This document shows positions 1 to 11,729 of a stretch of 64,000 nucleotides of DNA, piece by piece; the first letter of the stretch is position 1, and the number at the start of each line of letters is the position of its first letter. A program made the position numbers and the translations under genes. The notes beneath the pieces are model-generated. The model saw only the letters and a list, made by a program, of their open reading frames with translations. It did not search any database and was not told the origin of the DNA. Source of the stretch: Buxus sempervirens (lineage: Eukaryota > Streptophyta > Magnoliopsida > Buxales > Buxaceae); NCBI GenBank assembly GCA_947561395.2, contig OX387188.1, positions 35,955,942-36,019,941 on the forward strand, read 5' to 3'.

Positions 1-124
1 CGGTTTTTCTCTTTTTTACAAGTCAGTTATGCGGTTTCTCTTTTCTCAAGTTAGTTATGAGGAGGATTTTTCTAGATGGGCCTACATTCATTTCCTATGC
101 GCGTAGCGCGTGTGCAGCCCCTAG
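1..124 (+). mobile_element. Helitron 3' terminus (element starts upstream of the window)
   Basis: Positions 92-103 hold a short GC-rich hairpin (GCGC-GTA-GCGC), followed after about ten bases by CTAG at 121-124 and then T. A hairpin just before CTRR|T is the hallmark of Helitron 3' ends. The flank after it (from 125) aligns with the boundary sequence before the LRK units near 11090 and 16195, so the element appears to have landed at the left edge of LRK unit A. Its 5' end lies outside the window. Confidence 0.65.
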
Positions 125-132
125 TGGATTAT

Positions 133-1226
133 AACCCAAAGGCTGCCTCTCTTTCAATTGCTTATCAAGATAGATACGTCTTGAATGGTAGATATGGCCA
201 GCACAAAGTCTAAATACTTTGTTCTATTTTGGGTTCATCTATGAGGAACTGTTATTTTGAGTCAGCCTGTGTACAGTGGGGATTGGGGTGTTACATCAAC
301 ATACCTAAATCGGCACGAAATTTTCCCTAATTTTTCTATTGGCTTAATCCGCCAAATGACGACATTATTTTTTCGATGATAGACAAACCGGCATTCAAGA
401 CAACAATAATAATCATATGCTTCACTCAATAAACCAAAAAGAATCAAAGATGTGAAGAGCCTGATGAACCGAAAGTTCTGGGAATTTATCGAGTTACCTT
501 GAAATGTCGTGCTGATTAGAATCTCTCAAGCAAAGTTGATCGGAAATGGGATTTTTCTCAATTGTTAATTGTGTGTGATCCGAGAACTCCTCCAAAACCG
601 ATTTCAGTGTGTTCCTCTCCGGTATATGAGTTTTTTTTTTCTTTTTCTCTTTTTTTCCTCTCTCTTTAAAGAAGGAGAAGGGAAAGGCAATTGGTTTATT
701 GGAAAAGGTTAAAATAGTCTTTTTCACAAAACTTTTAAAGAGAAGGCATTTTATCATTTTAGACCAATTTAGTTACCCCATCCTCCGTAATTGTGGCCGA
801 AAACCCTAATCTTGACAGGTGGGATGTGATGGTTAGGGAAGGTTGGAGCTGGAATCTCCATGGTTACATGTAGTCAAGACTCGAAAGAGTCTCAAATCAT
901 GACAGTTAATGGTCGGTGAACTTCTAATTGATGAAGTTCTGTGCATCGAAGGGTTAAGCTCGATGAACACTAGGAGAATTTATTGTCGAGGAAAGGAATG
1001 TTCAAGCTTCTTATTTGCTTGAACCACAATTTGTCTTTTTCCTTTATTGCTAGCCTTTTCATAGCGCAATCCAATGAGGAAGATATAAACAAAAAGACAA
1101 GAACCGAAGAAAAATGGATCTCGCAAGAATCCAAAACCAACGACTTAGTATTGTATCACCAAATTATTCCTTTCCCACCTCTGTTGACTTCCTGTTGTCT
1201 CATCTCTTCTCCATTTCTCTTCCCAG
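133..1226 (+). promoter_or_regulatory. 5' flank of LRK copy A, duplicated in front of copy C
   Basis: Two blocks of this flank (about 133-270 and 736-1226) recur closely at about 11095-11235 and 11255-11729 in front of copy C, so promoter and 5' UTR were copied with the gene. The stretch at about 274-735 is missing from the copy C flank. It is either an insertion in A or a deletion in C; I saw no clear terminal repeats. No TATA box or operator is called with confidence. Confidence 0.6.
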
Positions 1227-3244
1227 ATGGATATCCACAACTTCCTCATGTCCAGAAAGCTCGTCTTTTCATTGGTCAATACCATTCTTCTCATAGCCCT
1301 AATACAAAAAGCTCTATCAGCACATCATCAATTTGAAGCTTGTGTGCCTCGAAACTGCAGTAATGGCACTAGTATAAGATACCCTTTTCGGCTTTCTAAC
1401 GAAAAAGAATCCTACAGTGGCTACCCAAATTTGGAGACACCTGTGTTGACAAGGAGCCTGTCCTTAAGATATCTGATGATGACTACATCATTAGAGATAT
1501 CTTTTACTCAAACAGCTCAGTTCTACTTGCCGAAGTCAGGGCCTTTAGCGATGAATTTAGATTTGCCTATCCCATTCCTAGACATAATTTCAGCCTTGCT
1601 AGCACTCCCTTCTGTTATAGCCGCGCCGCTCCCATAAGGATCTTCACTTCTTCTACAATTGCACTGCAGTTCTTCCCAAATACCTTACGTACCCACTTAC
1701 TTGTGCTACCATTAGCAATACGATCCTTGAATCGTTTGCTTCAATTACCCATGAAGGACTCTTGAAGATTTGAATCAAACGCTGGAGGCATGTCAGTCTT
1801 ACGTTATTGTACCAGTTGATGTGGGTGAAGATGATTCTATTCAAGGTATATTGCGAAGCGATTACAAAGAATTTTTGAAGAAAGGTTTTCTTTTAGAATG
1901 GGATGCAGGTAGTTGCAGTGAATGCGAAGGAAGCAGTGGGCGATGTGGAGTTGATAATAACCAATTCCGGTGCTTTTGCAGTGAGGGACCCCATAGCAAG
2001 AGCTGCACAGTTGGTAAGTCCATTGATCTATTCATCCTGTGTTTCCTAAATTATAAATTTATTTTTTTCCCTTGGGTGCTTGAGAAAGAATATTAAGAAC
2101 AAGATCTTACTCTGTTGTTTTCTCCTTGTTTATATCTCCTCCTCGGTGTTCTTCTATGAATAACGAAGAAAATTTGAATTTTTGAGATTTGATATAAGAT
2201 TTAATCAACTAAGCTTTACATGAAAGAAGCACTTTAAAGAAAAGAGCTTGTGTTTTTTCTAACCCCTTTCAAATTTCTTGGAAAATAGCTAATCATCTTG
2301 TAGATTGCTCAACTATTTTATTGATCTGTGATCTACAGTGCTAAGTGGAAGTCTTTTTACTTTTAAGTTTTGACAAGTTACATTCTGTTATCTACAGTGC
2401 TAAGGGGTAACCTGATTCGATCGACATAAGCCAGGATAGGTTTGTGGCACCGTCCTAGGCTTGGTTGGTTATTTTATGAGTACCTAATATGATTTTGGTT
2501 ACTCCCATAAGATTCATTGAAATATAGAACTTCATCTTTCTCTTGAGAGAAGTGACACACAAAACCCTAGAGAGAAAGAGTTAGAGACTAATATAATTAG
2601 AGTTTCCCTAATGGGTGTATGAAACCCATTTATTATCTGTATGCTTGAGATCTTTTGGGAATCCATCCATCTATCAAGAAGGATCTACATTGTAAGAATA
2701 TATGGAATTGCACATCCAATTCTCAGACAAGGGTGTGAGCTGAAGAAGGATCTAAAACTTTGCTATTGTTCTTTTGATTTTGAGTTTCAAGAGCGAGAAC
2801 AATTATGGAATTGATACCCTACAGATTTGAAATAGCTCTCATCTTCTTTTAGCATCTAAAGATATAGCTGAAGGCTTGAAAACATGAAAATTTGAACTAA
2901 GTTGGCTCCTCCACTAGTTTATATTGGTAAACCTCTCTATATTATTTGGTTTTTCTCTAACAAAGTTTAGTTCTATGAAGTATAAGCCAGAACAAAGTTT
3001 GGCATATGAGTAGGGGACGAACCCAAACTGTAACATCCAAGACTCAACGGACCTGTCTCTGTCTCTGGTTTTGACTTCTGACTCTTCTACCAGCTGCAAC
3101 TTCCTAAAGGCTTCTGTTCCCCTTCATCTGAAGTCTGAACCTTTTAGATGCATCGTCCCCTTCACTTTTGAGGAAAAGAGTAAGATTAAATGCATCATCC
3201 TTGACTCTTCCCACTCTCACTATCCTTCCACCTTGCCATAATCA

Positions 3245-3770
3245 CCATCTTCTCCTTCCATCCTTCATTATCTTTGGGTGATGACAACAAACAATTCATA
3301 GATTGTGGTCATCCGGTGAACTGTGAAGCATAACAGATGTGGATTACCCTTTCTAGGGACATGGTTGACCAGATTACAATGGCCATCCAAGTTTCTTGCA
3401 CACTTGCCTAGATTATTAAGCTCGTATAGAGATAGTGCCTCAAAAAATGCAAGGTTTTCAAGATCAATCAAACCAACTCGACTATGAGGATTGCGCAGAT
3501 GGATTTCTGGAACATTATATGTCCATGGAAGTTCATTAGCACCACCCTCAACTACACCTTCTATGATTATAATCCCAACAAATCTTGTTATATTATATAG
3601 TTGTACTACCACCAAGACTTTTATATTCTTTGCATTTGATGAACCTCTACAGACTGATCAACTTTGGGACCTTATGAATAGTTCATGCAATGAGTGTGTC
3701 GGATTCCAATTCTTCAAACAGTTGCTCTGGCACTCAGGTCTAATTCTTCCTATCTCCAAGCTGCTTTGAA
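3245..3770 (+). pseudogene. Second GUB_WAK_bind ectodomain relic inside copy A
   Basis: A hydrophobic leader and a GDDNKQFIDCG-like start are followed by a broken but recognisable cysteine-rich LRK10L ectodomain (GHPSF..., the [14 protein letters not shown]-like strand and STTLNYT-like text). It matches the relic at 13250-13690 in copy C but runs about 200 bp further, because C has lost roughly 1 kb here. Several stops interrupt it. It sits downstream of the first ectodomain exon and upstream of the single kinase exon. Confidence 0.65.
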
Positions 3771-4479
3771 TGTGTTAACAAAAAGAATATCAGAATATAT
3801 TGTTGCCAAAAAAAATGGGATGAATTACAGAATGTGTTTCAATCAAAACAAGAGAATATCATAATGTGTTTCAATTGAAACAAGACCTTTCTCAAGCTAA
3901 ACAAGGTAATCAATCAGTCACTGATTACCTCGGTTGTATGAAAAAGAAATGGGATGAATTACAAGCAAATTTTTTTTCTGTTGCTAAATATGATTCAATC
4001 AAATTTTGTTTTTTTATTTGGTAACTTAGGGAGATGATGAATTGTTGAAATCTCCCTCATCTTTATCTAAATGGTTAAATGGTTTATAAATAGTGGTACC
4101 AGACAAGAGAGAAGTTAACCACGTCAAACCTTTGTCTATGTTTTTCTCCTCCTCATTCAATACAAATACAGTACATGTGTGTACAACTCAACAGAATGAG
4201 GGTTTCATCTTGAAGAATGGAGTCTACATTAACGGCAATGAATGTTCAGGATCAATGCGGTGATTCTGGTGGAAGATGTGGTTATAATTGGAGTAGCCCT
4301 GCATCCATCTGCTTGCAGTGATCAGGATTATCCAGTTTCCTGCCCCCCGACTTTGGGTATTTATGTATGTATAAATTCTACTCGGGATAGTTTTTAGCTT
4401 CTGTTCTTTCTTGTTCTAGTTTTATTCTTTTACTCTCTTTGATTTCTTTCATGAAAACTGGAAGTGAGATCAACAAAAA

Positions 4480-5928
4480 CTTTTGTGCAACTGACTGCCA
4501 TTGAATGATCAATCTTGCGAATCTCATCATTAAGTTTTCTTTTGATCAAATTGGTCATGATCAGTTATATAGTGGGGCTAGACATAACAGTGTAAAACAC
4601 TAATAGCTTATTGATTTGCAAATTTCCATAAGTTTTCACGATTTGTTTCTTTTATATTCCAAAAGTAGTTCAAATTGATGATGTTCAGCAACAGTTTGAT
4701 TGTGGTTCAGGGTTTCACATTGATCAATTTTTGCTTTCTTGGTATAGTTTATCCAGCATGAGCGCCTGCTCTTCCTTTTTCTACTTGAGAGGAATATGAA
4801 ACACTTATAACTTACATCTCTAATTTACTAGTTTGGGAATATGGTGGGAGAGAGAGAGAGAAAGGAATTCATGGTAGTGTATCTGTTCAAAAGAAGATCC
4901 CACCCCTGCCTTTCTAGTGTCACTCTCCCCATGTCCAGTCTGAATTTTCGAACTTTCTATAGAGATGTTAGGAAAGTTTGAAATCCTTAAGTCAATGATA
5001 ATGGTCCATGATGACTTAATTAAAAATAAAAAATCTGAAGCATCGAAAAAGCTCCACCATCTCTGGGTATTACATGTAGTGACTTCCATGCCTTCACGCA
5101 TTCACTTACCTTCCTCCCAATAGGTTTTAGCCATCTTGTCATTCAGTCCAATAATTTTATATTTGATAAGGTTATCTGTATTGGGAGGTTCTAGACCCAA
5201 ATTTCATGATCTTTCAAGAGTTTTAGTTTGTGTGTCAATACAGCCATGCTGTTGTAGAGATGCATCTTTTCCTTCAAACTTTCTCCAGGTTCTTTTCATC
5301 CATTGTCTTCGGTCACAGACATTCAATCCGTAATTGTAATCAGCAACTCAGCTTGGATGCCTTTCCCCTGCATCCCAGTTCTGATCATCACTATGACAAA
5401 AGTTTCAAACAGTTCTGAAAAACTCGCTAATGCCACACTTGATCACAGACTCCAGTTTAACACTCCTGAAAATGTGAAAATCACCCAATCCTTTGGTTGC
5501 TGCCCGGCTACAACTGAAAATCAAGCCGCTACTCCATCTAGTTGCAGCATAAATAACATCATTAGTGATGATTACTTTGCAACAGGAACTGTCCCACTAT
5601 TTCTGGTGGTGGTGGGCAGTGCAGATATGATCCATCTTTACTTCAACCCACTTGCTTTTCCCCACATCAGATGTGTCGTCTTGGTAAGTGAGACTGTTCT
5701 TCTGCAACTGCTGTTTGTATAACATAATGTCAAAAATGAAATATTTATAATTTCTTCAAAAATATCTTGACTTGATCTGTGTGAATGAGGATGCTAAAGC
5801 TTAGCAGGTCTAAACAGTATACTTTTAGCTAACAAAATTGGGGTATTTCTTAATTGATGCAGGCCGGAGAATAAATGTTTTGATGATGCTTTTAATATGT
5901 AATGAACTCTTCAAATTAAATTTCTCGT
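4480..5928 (+). other. Conserved non-kinase segment before kinase exon, present in all three LRK copies
   Basis: Sequence around 4480-4720 and 4790-5730 recurs near 7830-8000 and 8100-8990 (copy B) and 13590-14060 (copy C). In copy A a run from 5303 to 5722 stays open, but the equivalents in B and C do not, so I do not call a protein. It may be an old exon-intron region of the second receptor module. The stretch also holds a possible acceptor at about 5945 (ttggcag) that recurs before each kinase exon. Confidence 0.45.
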
Positions 5929-7151
5929 GTGTTCATTGCTTGGCAGTTCAAAACTAGCCTCTCTACATTCCCCACACACAGTAGTCATATAGAAATATTG
6001 ATAGGCTTTACCTCCTGCACCACATGGCTCATCTACCTTCTTTTTTTGAATACAGGCTTTCTTGCCGCTGGATTTGCTTTTGTGAGCTCTATTGTTTTAT
6101 TCTTCTGCTTGATCAGGAAAGCTTCATCAGAAAAAGTAGAAATCCCTGGGAAGGAAATGAAGAATGGAGTTGTGGAGGCCTTTCTAAGGAACTATGGATC
6201 TTTAGCTCCAAAAAGATACAAATATTCAGCTGTGAAGAAAATGACCAATTCCTTCAAAGATAAACTAGGGCAAGGAGGCTACGGTTGTATGTACAAAGGA
6301 AAGCTGATGGATGGCCGTCTTGTGGCAGTGAAAACAAAGGCAATGGAGATGAATTCATTAATGAGGTGTCAAGCATTATCAGGACTTCCCATGTCAACAT
6401 TGTCACTCTCTTAGGTTTCTGCTTTGAGGGGTCTAAAACAGCTCTCATCTATGAGTTCATGCCAAATGGATCTCTTGAAAAGATAATATATGATGATGAA
6501 CCTACGAAGAACCGTCGATTGGGATGGGAGACACTGCACCAAATTGCAGTTGGCATTGCACGAGGACTAGAGTACTTGCACCGTGGTTGCAACACTCGCA
6601 TTTTGCATTTTGACATAAAACCTCATAACATACTTCTAGATGAAGACTTCTGCCCAAAGATTTCTGATTTCGGCCTTGCTATACTATGCACAAGAAAAGA
6701 GAGCACTGTATCAATGTTCGGAACAAGGGGTACTGCAGGATATATCACCCCAGAAGTTTTCTCTAGAAACTTTGGTGGAGTCTCACACAAATCTGATGTC
6801 TGTCGTTATGGAATGATGGTTTTGGAAATAGTTGGGGGAAGAAAGAACGTTGATGAAGGTGTTGATAAGACCAGTGAAATATATTTTCCACATGGGGTCT
6901 ACAATAATATTCAACACTCTGGACATCTAGGATTGCACGGAGTTTCCACCGAAGAGGATGACAAAATTGCAAGGAAGATGATTTCAGTGGGTTTGTGGTG
7001 CATACAGCCTAATTCATCGGATAGGCCATCGATGAGCAAGGTGCTGGAGATGTTTGAAGGAAGCCTTGAATCAATACAAATACCACCCAAGCCTTTCTTA
7101 TACTCTCCTTCAAGGTCATTAGCAGGTTCTCCCACCAGATCAATATTATAA

Positions 7152-7829
7152 ACATGGTAAGGAATCTGATAAGAATCATTCTTATGCAAGATCAGTAATG
7201 TCACCTCCATTATGTGTTCAATGGAGAGATACATACTGTGGTAAAATGTCTCTTGTGTATAAATTAGTACATGTTAGGTGATCTCAAGAACTAGGTAACA
7301 TTTAACCTACTACAGATGGAGAATGTAAAACATGCCAATTATTAGGCTACAAAAATCGAAAGGCATAATTCATGGGAACCCCATTCATTACACTGCTGCT
7401 CTTATTTCTGTGTTGACTGTCAATGTCTCCTTTTGCATGTGGTCAAAGAATGAATTTATTCTCTCCAGTTACACACCTGAATTCAAAAGGATAGATGGAA
7501 TTTTGCATTGTTGAGATAAAGTTGTTGAACCTGATACAATTACATAAATATCATAATGAGTTAAAATAGTTATAATCAATTTTGATGACAAATTTCTCAA
7601 TCATGGTAAGTGATGTTGTGAAGGTGTATGAAATTACTCTCCCTGAAAATCTTCCTCATTTTCAGTCACAATTTGTGCTATGAAATAAACACATGCTTAG
7701 AATATATACACTAGATATAGATATAGTACCAGGTTAAAGCAATATAATATCCAATAATCAAGTGATTAAGCCTGCATTTAGCAATCAGCCATGGGCAGTG
7801 AACCGTGTATTAGAGAAAACCATTTAACA
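7152..7829 (+). other. 3' flank of LRK copy A
   Basis: This is the downstream/3' UTR segment of the kinase exon. It is repeated after copies B (about 10400-11060) and C (about 15483-16110), including the shared ACTAGGTAACATTT word and the 'atatacact..gatatagata' word. No gene is seen in it; the short reading frames are not shared between copies. Confidence 0.6.
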
Positions 7830-9330
7830 GTTAGACTCTCATTAAATGATCAATCTTGTGCACTCATAATTAAGTTTTCTTTTTTATCAGTTGTACAATT
7901 GGGCTAAACAAAAAGCACTAGATGGCTTACTAATTTTCCAATGTTCATTAAGTTGTTCCTGATTTGTTTCTTTTTATACCTCCCGAAGTAACAATTCGAT
8001 CATGATTTAGGAGTACACAATAATAAAAATTTCTCTCTTTTGATATAGTTTATCCTGCCTAAGCACATGCTCTTCCTTTTTCCACTTGGGAAGATTTGGT
8101 AACTCTTATGTCTTGCATCTCTAAATTACTTTTCCACTTGAAATGTTTGTCTTACATCTCTAAATTATTAGTTTGAGAATGTGGTGGGAGTAGAGAAGGA
8201 AAATTCAAGTTAGCATATCTGGGCAGAAGAAGATCCCACCCTACTATTTATCTTGTGTAACCCCCTTCCCTTCCTCCCTCCCCCTTCTCCATCTCCATTA
8301 GACCGATTTTTTAACTTGCTAGAGAGATGTTAGAAAGGTCTGAAATCCATTAATCATGCTTTTCCCTGGCTTCCCAATTAGGAGTTACCATATCTGGAAA
8401 TCAATCGAACTCACTGCATTCTTATCATCACTAAGACCAAATTTTCAAACCATTCGTGTCCTGAATGTTGGGCAGGTGTCTTGTCTTTCACTTTACCTAG
8501 TATCCAAAATACCACGAGGTTTGTTTATGGGAACACGCTGGCCCATTTGGCTGTTCAGCGCCAAACCTTAATCTTTTAGATACTATGTAGAGTTTTGGGG
8601 GGTCTTCTATTTTCTCATGTGCAAGTTAGGGTTTCATTGTTTGAAAAACTCTGTAAGTCCTTTACACTTGAGTAAAGTTTCTCATCATCGTCACTCGTGG
8701 GCATAGGCTTCTAAGCCGAACCACAAAAATATTGTGTTTCTTTGTTTTCCTGCTATCCCTTTTTTTGGTTTATTTTGCCATCTACATGATTTCCGCACCA
8801 CTAGAAAGCTCATCAGTGCCATACCTAATCATAATCTCCTGTCAAACATTCCTGAAAATATGAACTGAACCCTATTCTTTCGTTGCTGCCGAATACAATT
8901 GAAAATCCAGCCGCCATTCCATCTTGCAGCATAAAAACTATCACTAGTGATTTTTGCTTGGTAAGTGAGATTTCTTTTCAAACTGCTGCTTGTACAATAA
9001 AATGTTAAAAATGAAATATGTTTAATTGATTCAAAAAGATTTTTACTTGTTTTTCATGAATGAGGACGCCTAGATTGTGCATGACTAAACAGTAATGTTT
9101 TTAGCTAACATTTCTGGTACTTCATGATTTTTGTTACACAAAAGTTTCCAAGGGAGTTTTTAATAGGTTCTTAACTCTTCAAATTGAATTTCTTGTGCGG
9201 TCATTGCTTTGCAGTTCACAAATAGGCTCTCCAAATCCCATGCACGTTCTGGTTTATAGAAATATATATAGTCTCTGTTCCTGCAACACATGGCTCATCT
9301 ACCTTCTTTTCTTTTTTTCTTTAATCACAG

Positions 9331-10480
9331 GCTTTCTTGCTGCTGGATTTACTTTTGTGGGCTATGTTGTTCTAATCTGCTGATTGATAAGGAAAGCCTC
9401 ATCAGAAAAATTAATAGAACTTGGGAAGAAAGAAATGAAGAATGGAAATCTGGAGGCCTTTTCTAAGGAATTACAGATCTTTAGCTCCAAAAAGGTGAGG
9501 AAATGACCAATTCCTTCATAGATAAACTACATCAAGGAGGCTATGGTGGTGTATACAAAGGAAAGTTAACCGATGGCTGCCTTGTGGCCGTAAAGATCTT
9601 GAGTGAATCCAAAGGCAATGGAGAAGAATTCATCAATGAGATAGCAAGCATTAGCAGGACTTCCCATGTTAATATTGTCACCTTCTTGGGTTTCTGCTTT
9701 GAGGGGTCCAAAAGAGCTCTCATCTATGAGATCATGCCTAATGGATATAGTCTTCACCTAGAAGTATGTTATGAGGTTTTATGTCAAAATGCAAAATGCG
9801 AGTGTTGCAATCACGGTGCAAGTGCTCTAGTCCTCGAGCAATGCCAACTGCAATTTGGTGCAATGTTTTCCATCCCAATCGACGGTTCTTCTTAGGTTGT
9901 TCATCATATATTATATTTTCAAGATTTTGCAATTTCTGATTTCGGCCTTGCTAAACTATGCATGAAAAGACTACTATATCTATGTATGGTACAAGAGGCA
10001 CTGCAGGCTCTATCATCCCAGAAGTATTCTCTAGAAAATTTGGTGGTCTCACACAAATCTGATGTCTATAGTTATGGAATGATGGTTTTGGGAAGGGTTG
10101 CAGGAAGAAAGAACAATGATGAAACTGTTGGTAATACCAGCGAAATATATTTTCCACAGTGGATTTACAAGAATTTTCATCTCTCTGGACATCTAAGATT
10201 TCATGGAATTTCCTCTGAACAGGACGACAAAACCACTTCGAAGATGGTTTTAGTAGGTTTGTGCTGTATACAAATTACAAACTAATCCATCAGATCGGCC
10301 ATCGATCAGCAAGGTACTGGAAATGTTGGAAGGAAGCCTTGAATACATACATGCCCAACCCAAGCCTTTCGTGTCTCCTCCTTCTAGGTCACCAGATCAA
10401 CATCATAAAGATAATAAGAATGCGTCCAAGTATCATTTTATGCAAGATCAATAATGCCAACTCTATTAGATTTGTTTAGA
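9331..10480 (+). pseudogene. LRK10L-type kinase, copy B (truncated, internally inverted)
   Basis: A strong polypyrimidine acceptor (…ttaatcacag) ends at 9330 and is followed by the GFLAAGF membrane segment, which soon hits a stop. From 9503 the kinase reads [17 protein letters not shown] and the alphaC stretch EEFINEI up to MPNG at about 9745. The next block, 9749-9923, is inverted. After it the + strand resumes with SDFGLAKLC at about 9934, and a frame break follows soon after. The C-lobe is readable to about 10270 ([15 protein letters not shown]), with further frame changes to 10480. There is no ectodomain exon, and the catalytic loop lies on the wrong strand. It cannot encode a kinase. Confidence 0.85.
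9749..9923 (-). other. 175-bp in-place inversion inside kinase copy B
   Basis: On the - strand this block encodes the missing middle of the kinase, [20 protein letters not shown], starting from a [18 protein letters not shown]-like segment. The + strand on either side encodes the residues immediately before (YEIMPNG) and after (SDFGLAKLC). Nothing is lost apart from a few bases at each joint, so the segment was flipped where it stood. The encoded residues are close to those of copies A and C. Confidence 0.9.
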
Positions 10481-11060
10481 GAAGAGATAAACACTAAAGT
10501 AAAATGTCTATTGTGTATGAACTCATACATAGTGGGCAAATTCAAGACCTAGGTAACATTTAACCTACTACAGGTGGAGAAGATAAAACATCAAGCTTGG
10601 AATTGTTAGGACACAAAAGTTGGAACTTGGAAGTAATAATTCATGGGGAATCCATATATTAGATCTGCTGCTTTTATTTATGTATATTAGTAGTCCAGTC
10701 TCCTTCTGCATATGGCCAGAGCATGAATTTCTTCTCCATAGGTAACTCACCAGAATTCAAAGTGAGGACAGAATTGTTCCATTCCTGAGATAAAGTTGTT
10801 GAACTTAATACTACATATATATCATAATAAATTAAATTAGTTTTTAATCAATTTTGATCACGAAATTTTCATTGAACCATTGTAATTGATGTGGTCAAGG
10901 TGTATGATATTACTTCCCCTGAAAATATTTTTCATTTTCAGTAAATTTGTGCTGTGGAAGAAACTAGTGTGTAGAATATATACACTGGATATAGATACAG
11001 TTCCAGGTTAAAGCAACATAATGCCTATAAATCAATTGAATAGGGTGCCTTTTTTTAGCC

Positions 11061-11729
11061 AGTCAGGCTCAATGAACTGTATATTGTAGTAATCTATAAA
11101 GGCTGCCTCTCTTTCTATTGCCTATCAAGTAGGATATGTCTTGAATGGTAGATTTGGATTACATAAAGTCTAATGGTTATGTGGATTTTGGGTTCATTTA
11201 TGGCAAATTGTTATTTTGAGTCAGCCTGTGTACTGTATCGTTTAAGAAAATTTTAGAGAGAAGGCATTTGATCATTTTAGATCAGTTTAGTTACCCCTCC
11301 TTTGTAATTGTGACCGAGAACCTTACTGTTGACAGGTAGGATGTGATCGTTAGAGAAGGTTGGAGCTGAAATCTCCATGGTAGTCAAGACTCTTTTGAGT
11401 CTCAAATCATAACAGTTAATGGTTGGTGAACTTTTAATTGATGAAGTTCTTTGCATCAGAGGGTTAAGCTCGATGAACACTAGGAGAATTTCTTGTCGAG
11501 GAAAGGGAATGTTCAAGCTTCTTCTTGTTTGCTTGAACCACAATTTGTCTTTTTCCTTTATTGCTATCCTTTTCATAGTGCAGTCCGATGGGGAAGAACA
11601 TAGACAAAGATCAGAACAGAAGAAAAATGGATCTCACTAGAATTCAAAACCAAACGACTTTATATTGTATCTCCAAATGATTCCCTTCCTACCTCTGTTC
11701 TCTCATCTCTTCTCCATTTCTCATTCCAT
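11061..11729 (+). promoter_or_regulatory. 5' flank of LRK copy C
   Basis: It starts with the boundary word shared with about 133 and 16204, then carries the promoter/5' UTR block matching 736-1226 of copy A. No separate gene is supported; the 11419-11640 reading frame is shadowed in copy A by a different frame. Confidence 0.55.

Larger units (their letters stand above)
1227..7151 (+). pseudogene. LRK10L-type receptor-like kinase, copy A (full length, broken)
   Basis: This is a decayed sister of the intact copy at 11730-15482. The first ectodomain exon (1227 to about 2013) starts with a signal peptide and the [16 protein letters not shown] start of a GUB_WAK_bind domain. It loses frame near 1436 through a one-base deletion relative to copy C, and the YCGFP cysteine has become Ser. 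The WAK_assoc end (CSECEGSSGRCG) is still readable near 1914-2010. The transmembrane and kinase exon starts after an AG at 6055. In subdomain II, just after VAVK, a 13-bp deletion between two AGTGAA repeats (about 6330) throws the kinase out of frame. The rest, 6340-7151, is open and keeps HFDIKPHN and DFG, but has YITPE for YIAPE and SDVCRYG for SDVYSYG, consistent with relaxed constraint. A second decayed ectodomain lies between the two exons. Confidence 0.85.
7830..11060 (+). repeat. Half-unit tandem duplication of the LRK 3' part (copy B)
   Basis: From about 7830 the sequence restarts at the position equivalent to about 4500 in copy A and runs through the kinase exon and 3' flank to about 11060. 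There the next full unit (copy C) starts with the same boundary word found near 133. Copy B therefore never had the first ectodomain exon in this arrangement. It is more diverged from A and C than those are from each other, so the half-unit is probably the older duplicate. Confidence 0.6.

Noticed and set aside
5303-5722. 139-codon frame before kinase copy A as a protein domain
   Set aside because: The homologous stretches in copies B and C are not open in any one frame and I recognise no domain.
9738-9932. - strand reading frame with kinase catalytic loop, as a separate gene
   Set aside because: It is the inverted block of kinase copy B; the flanking + strand supplies the adjacent kinase residues and there is no start, promoter or rest of a kinase on the - strand.
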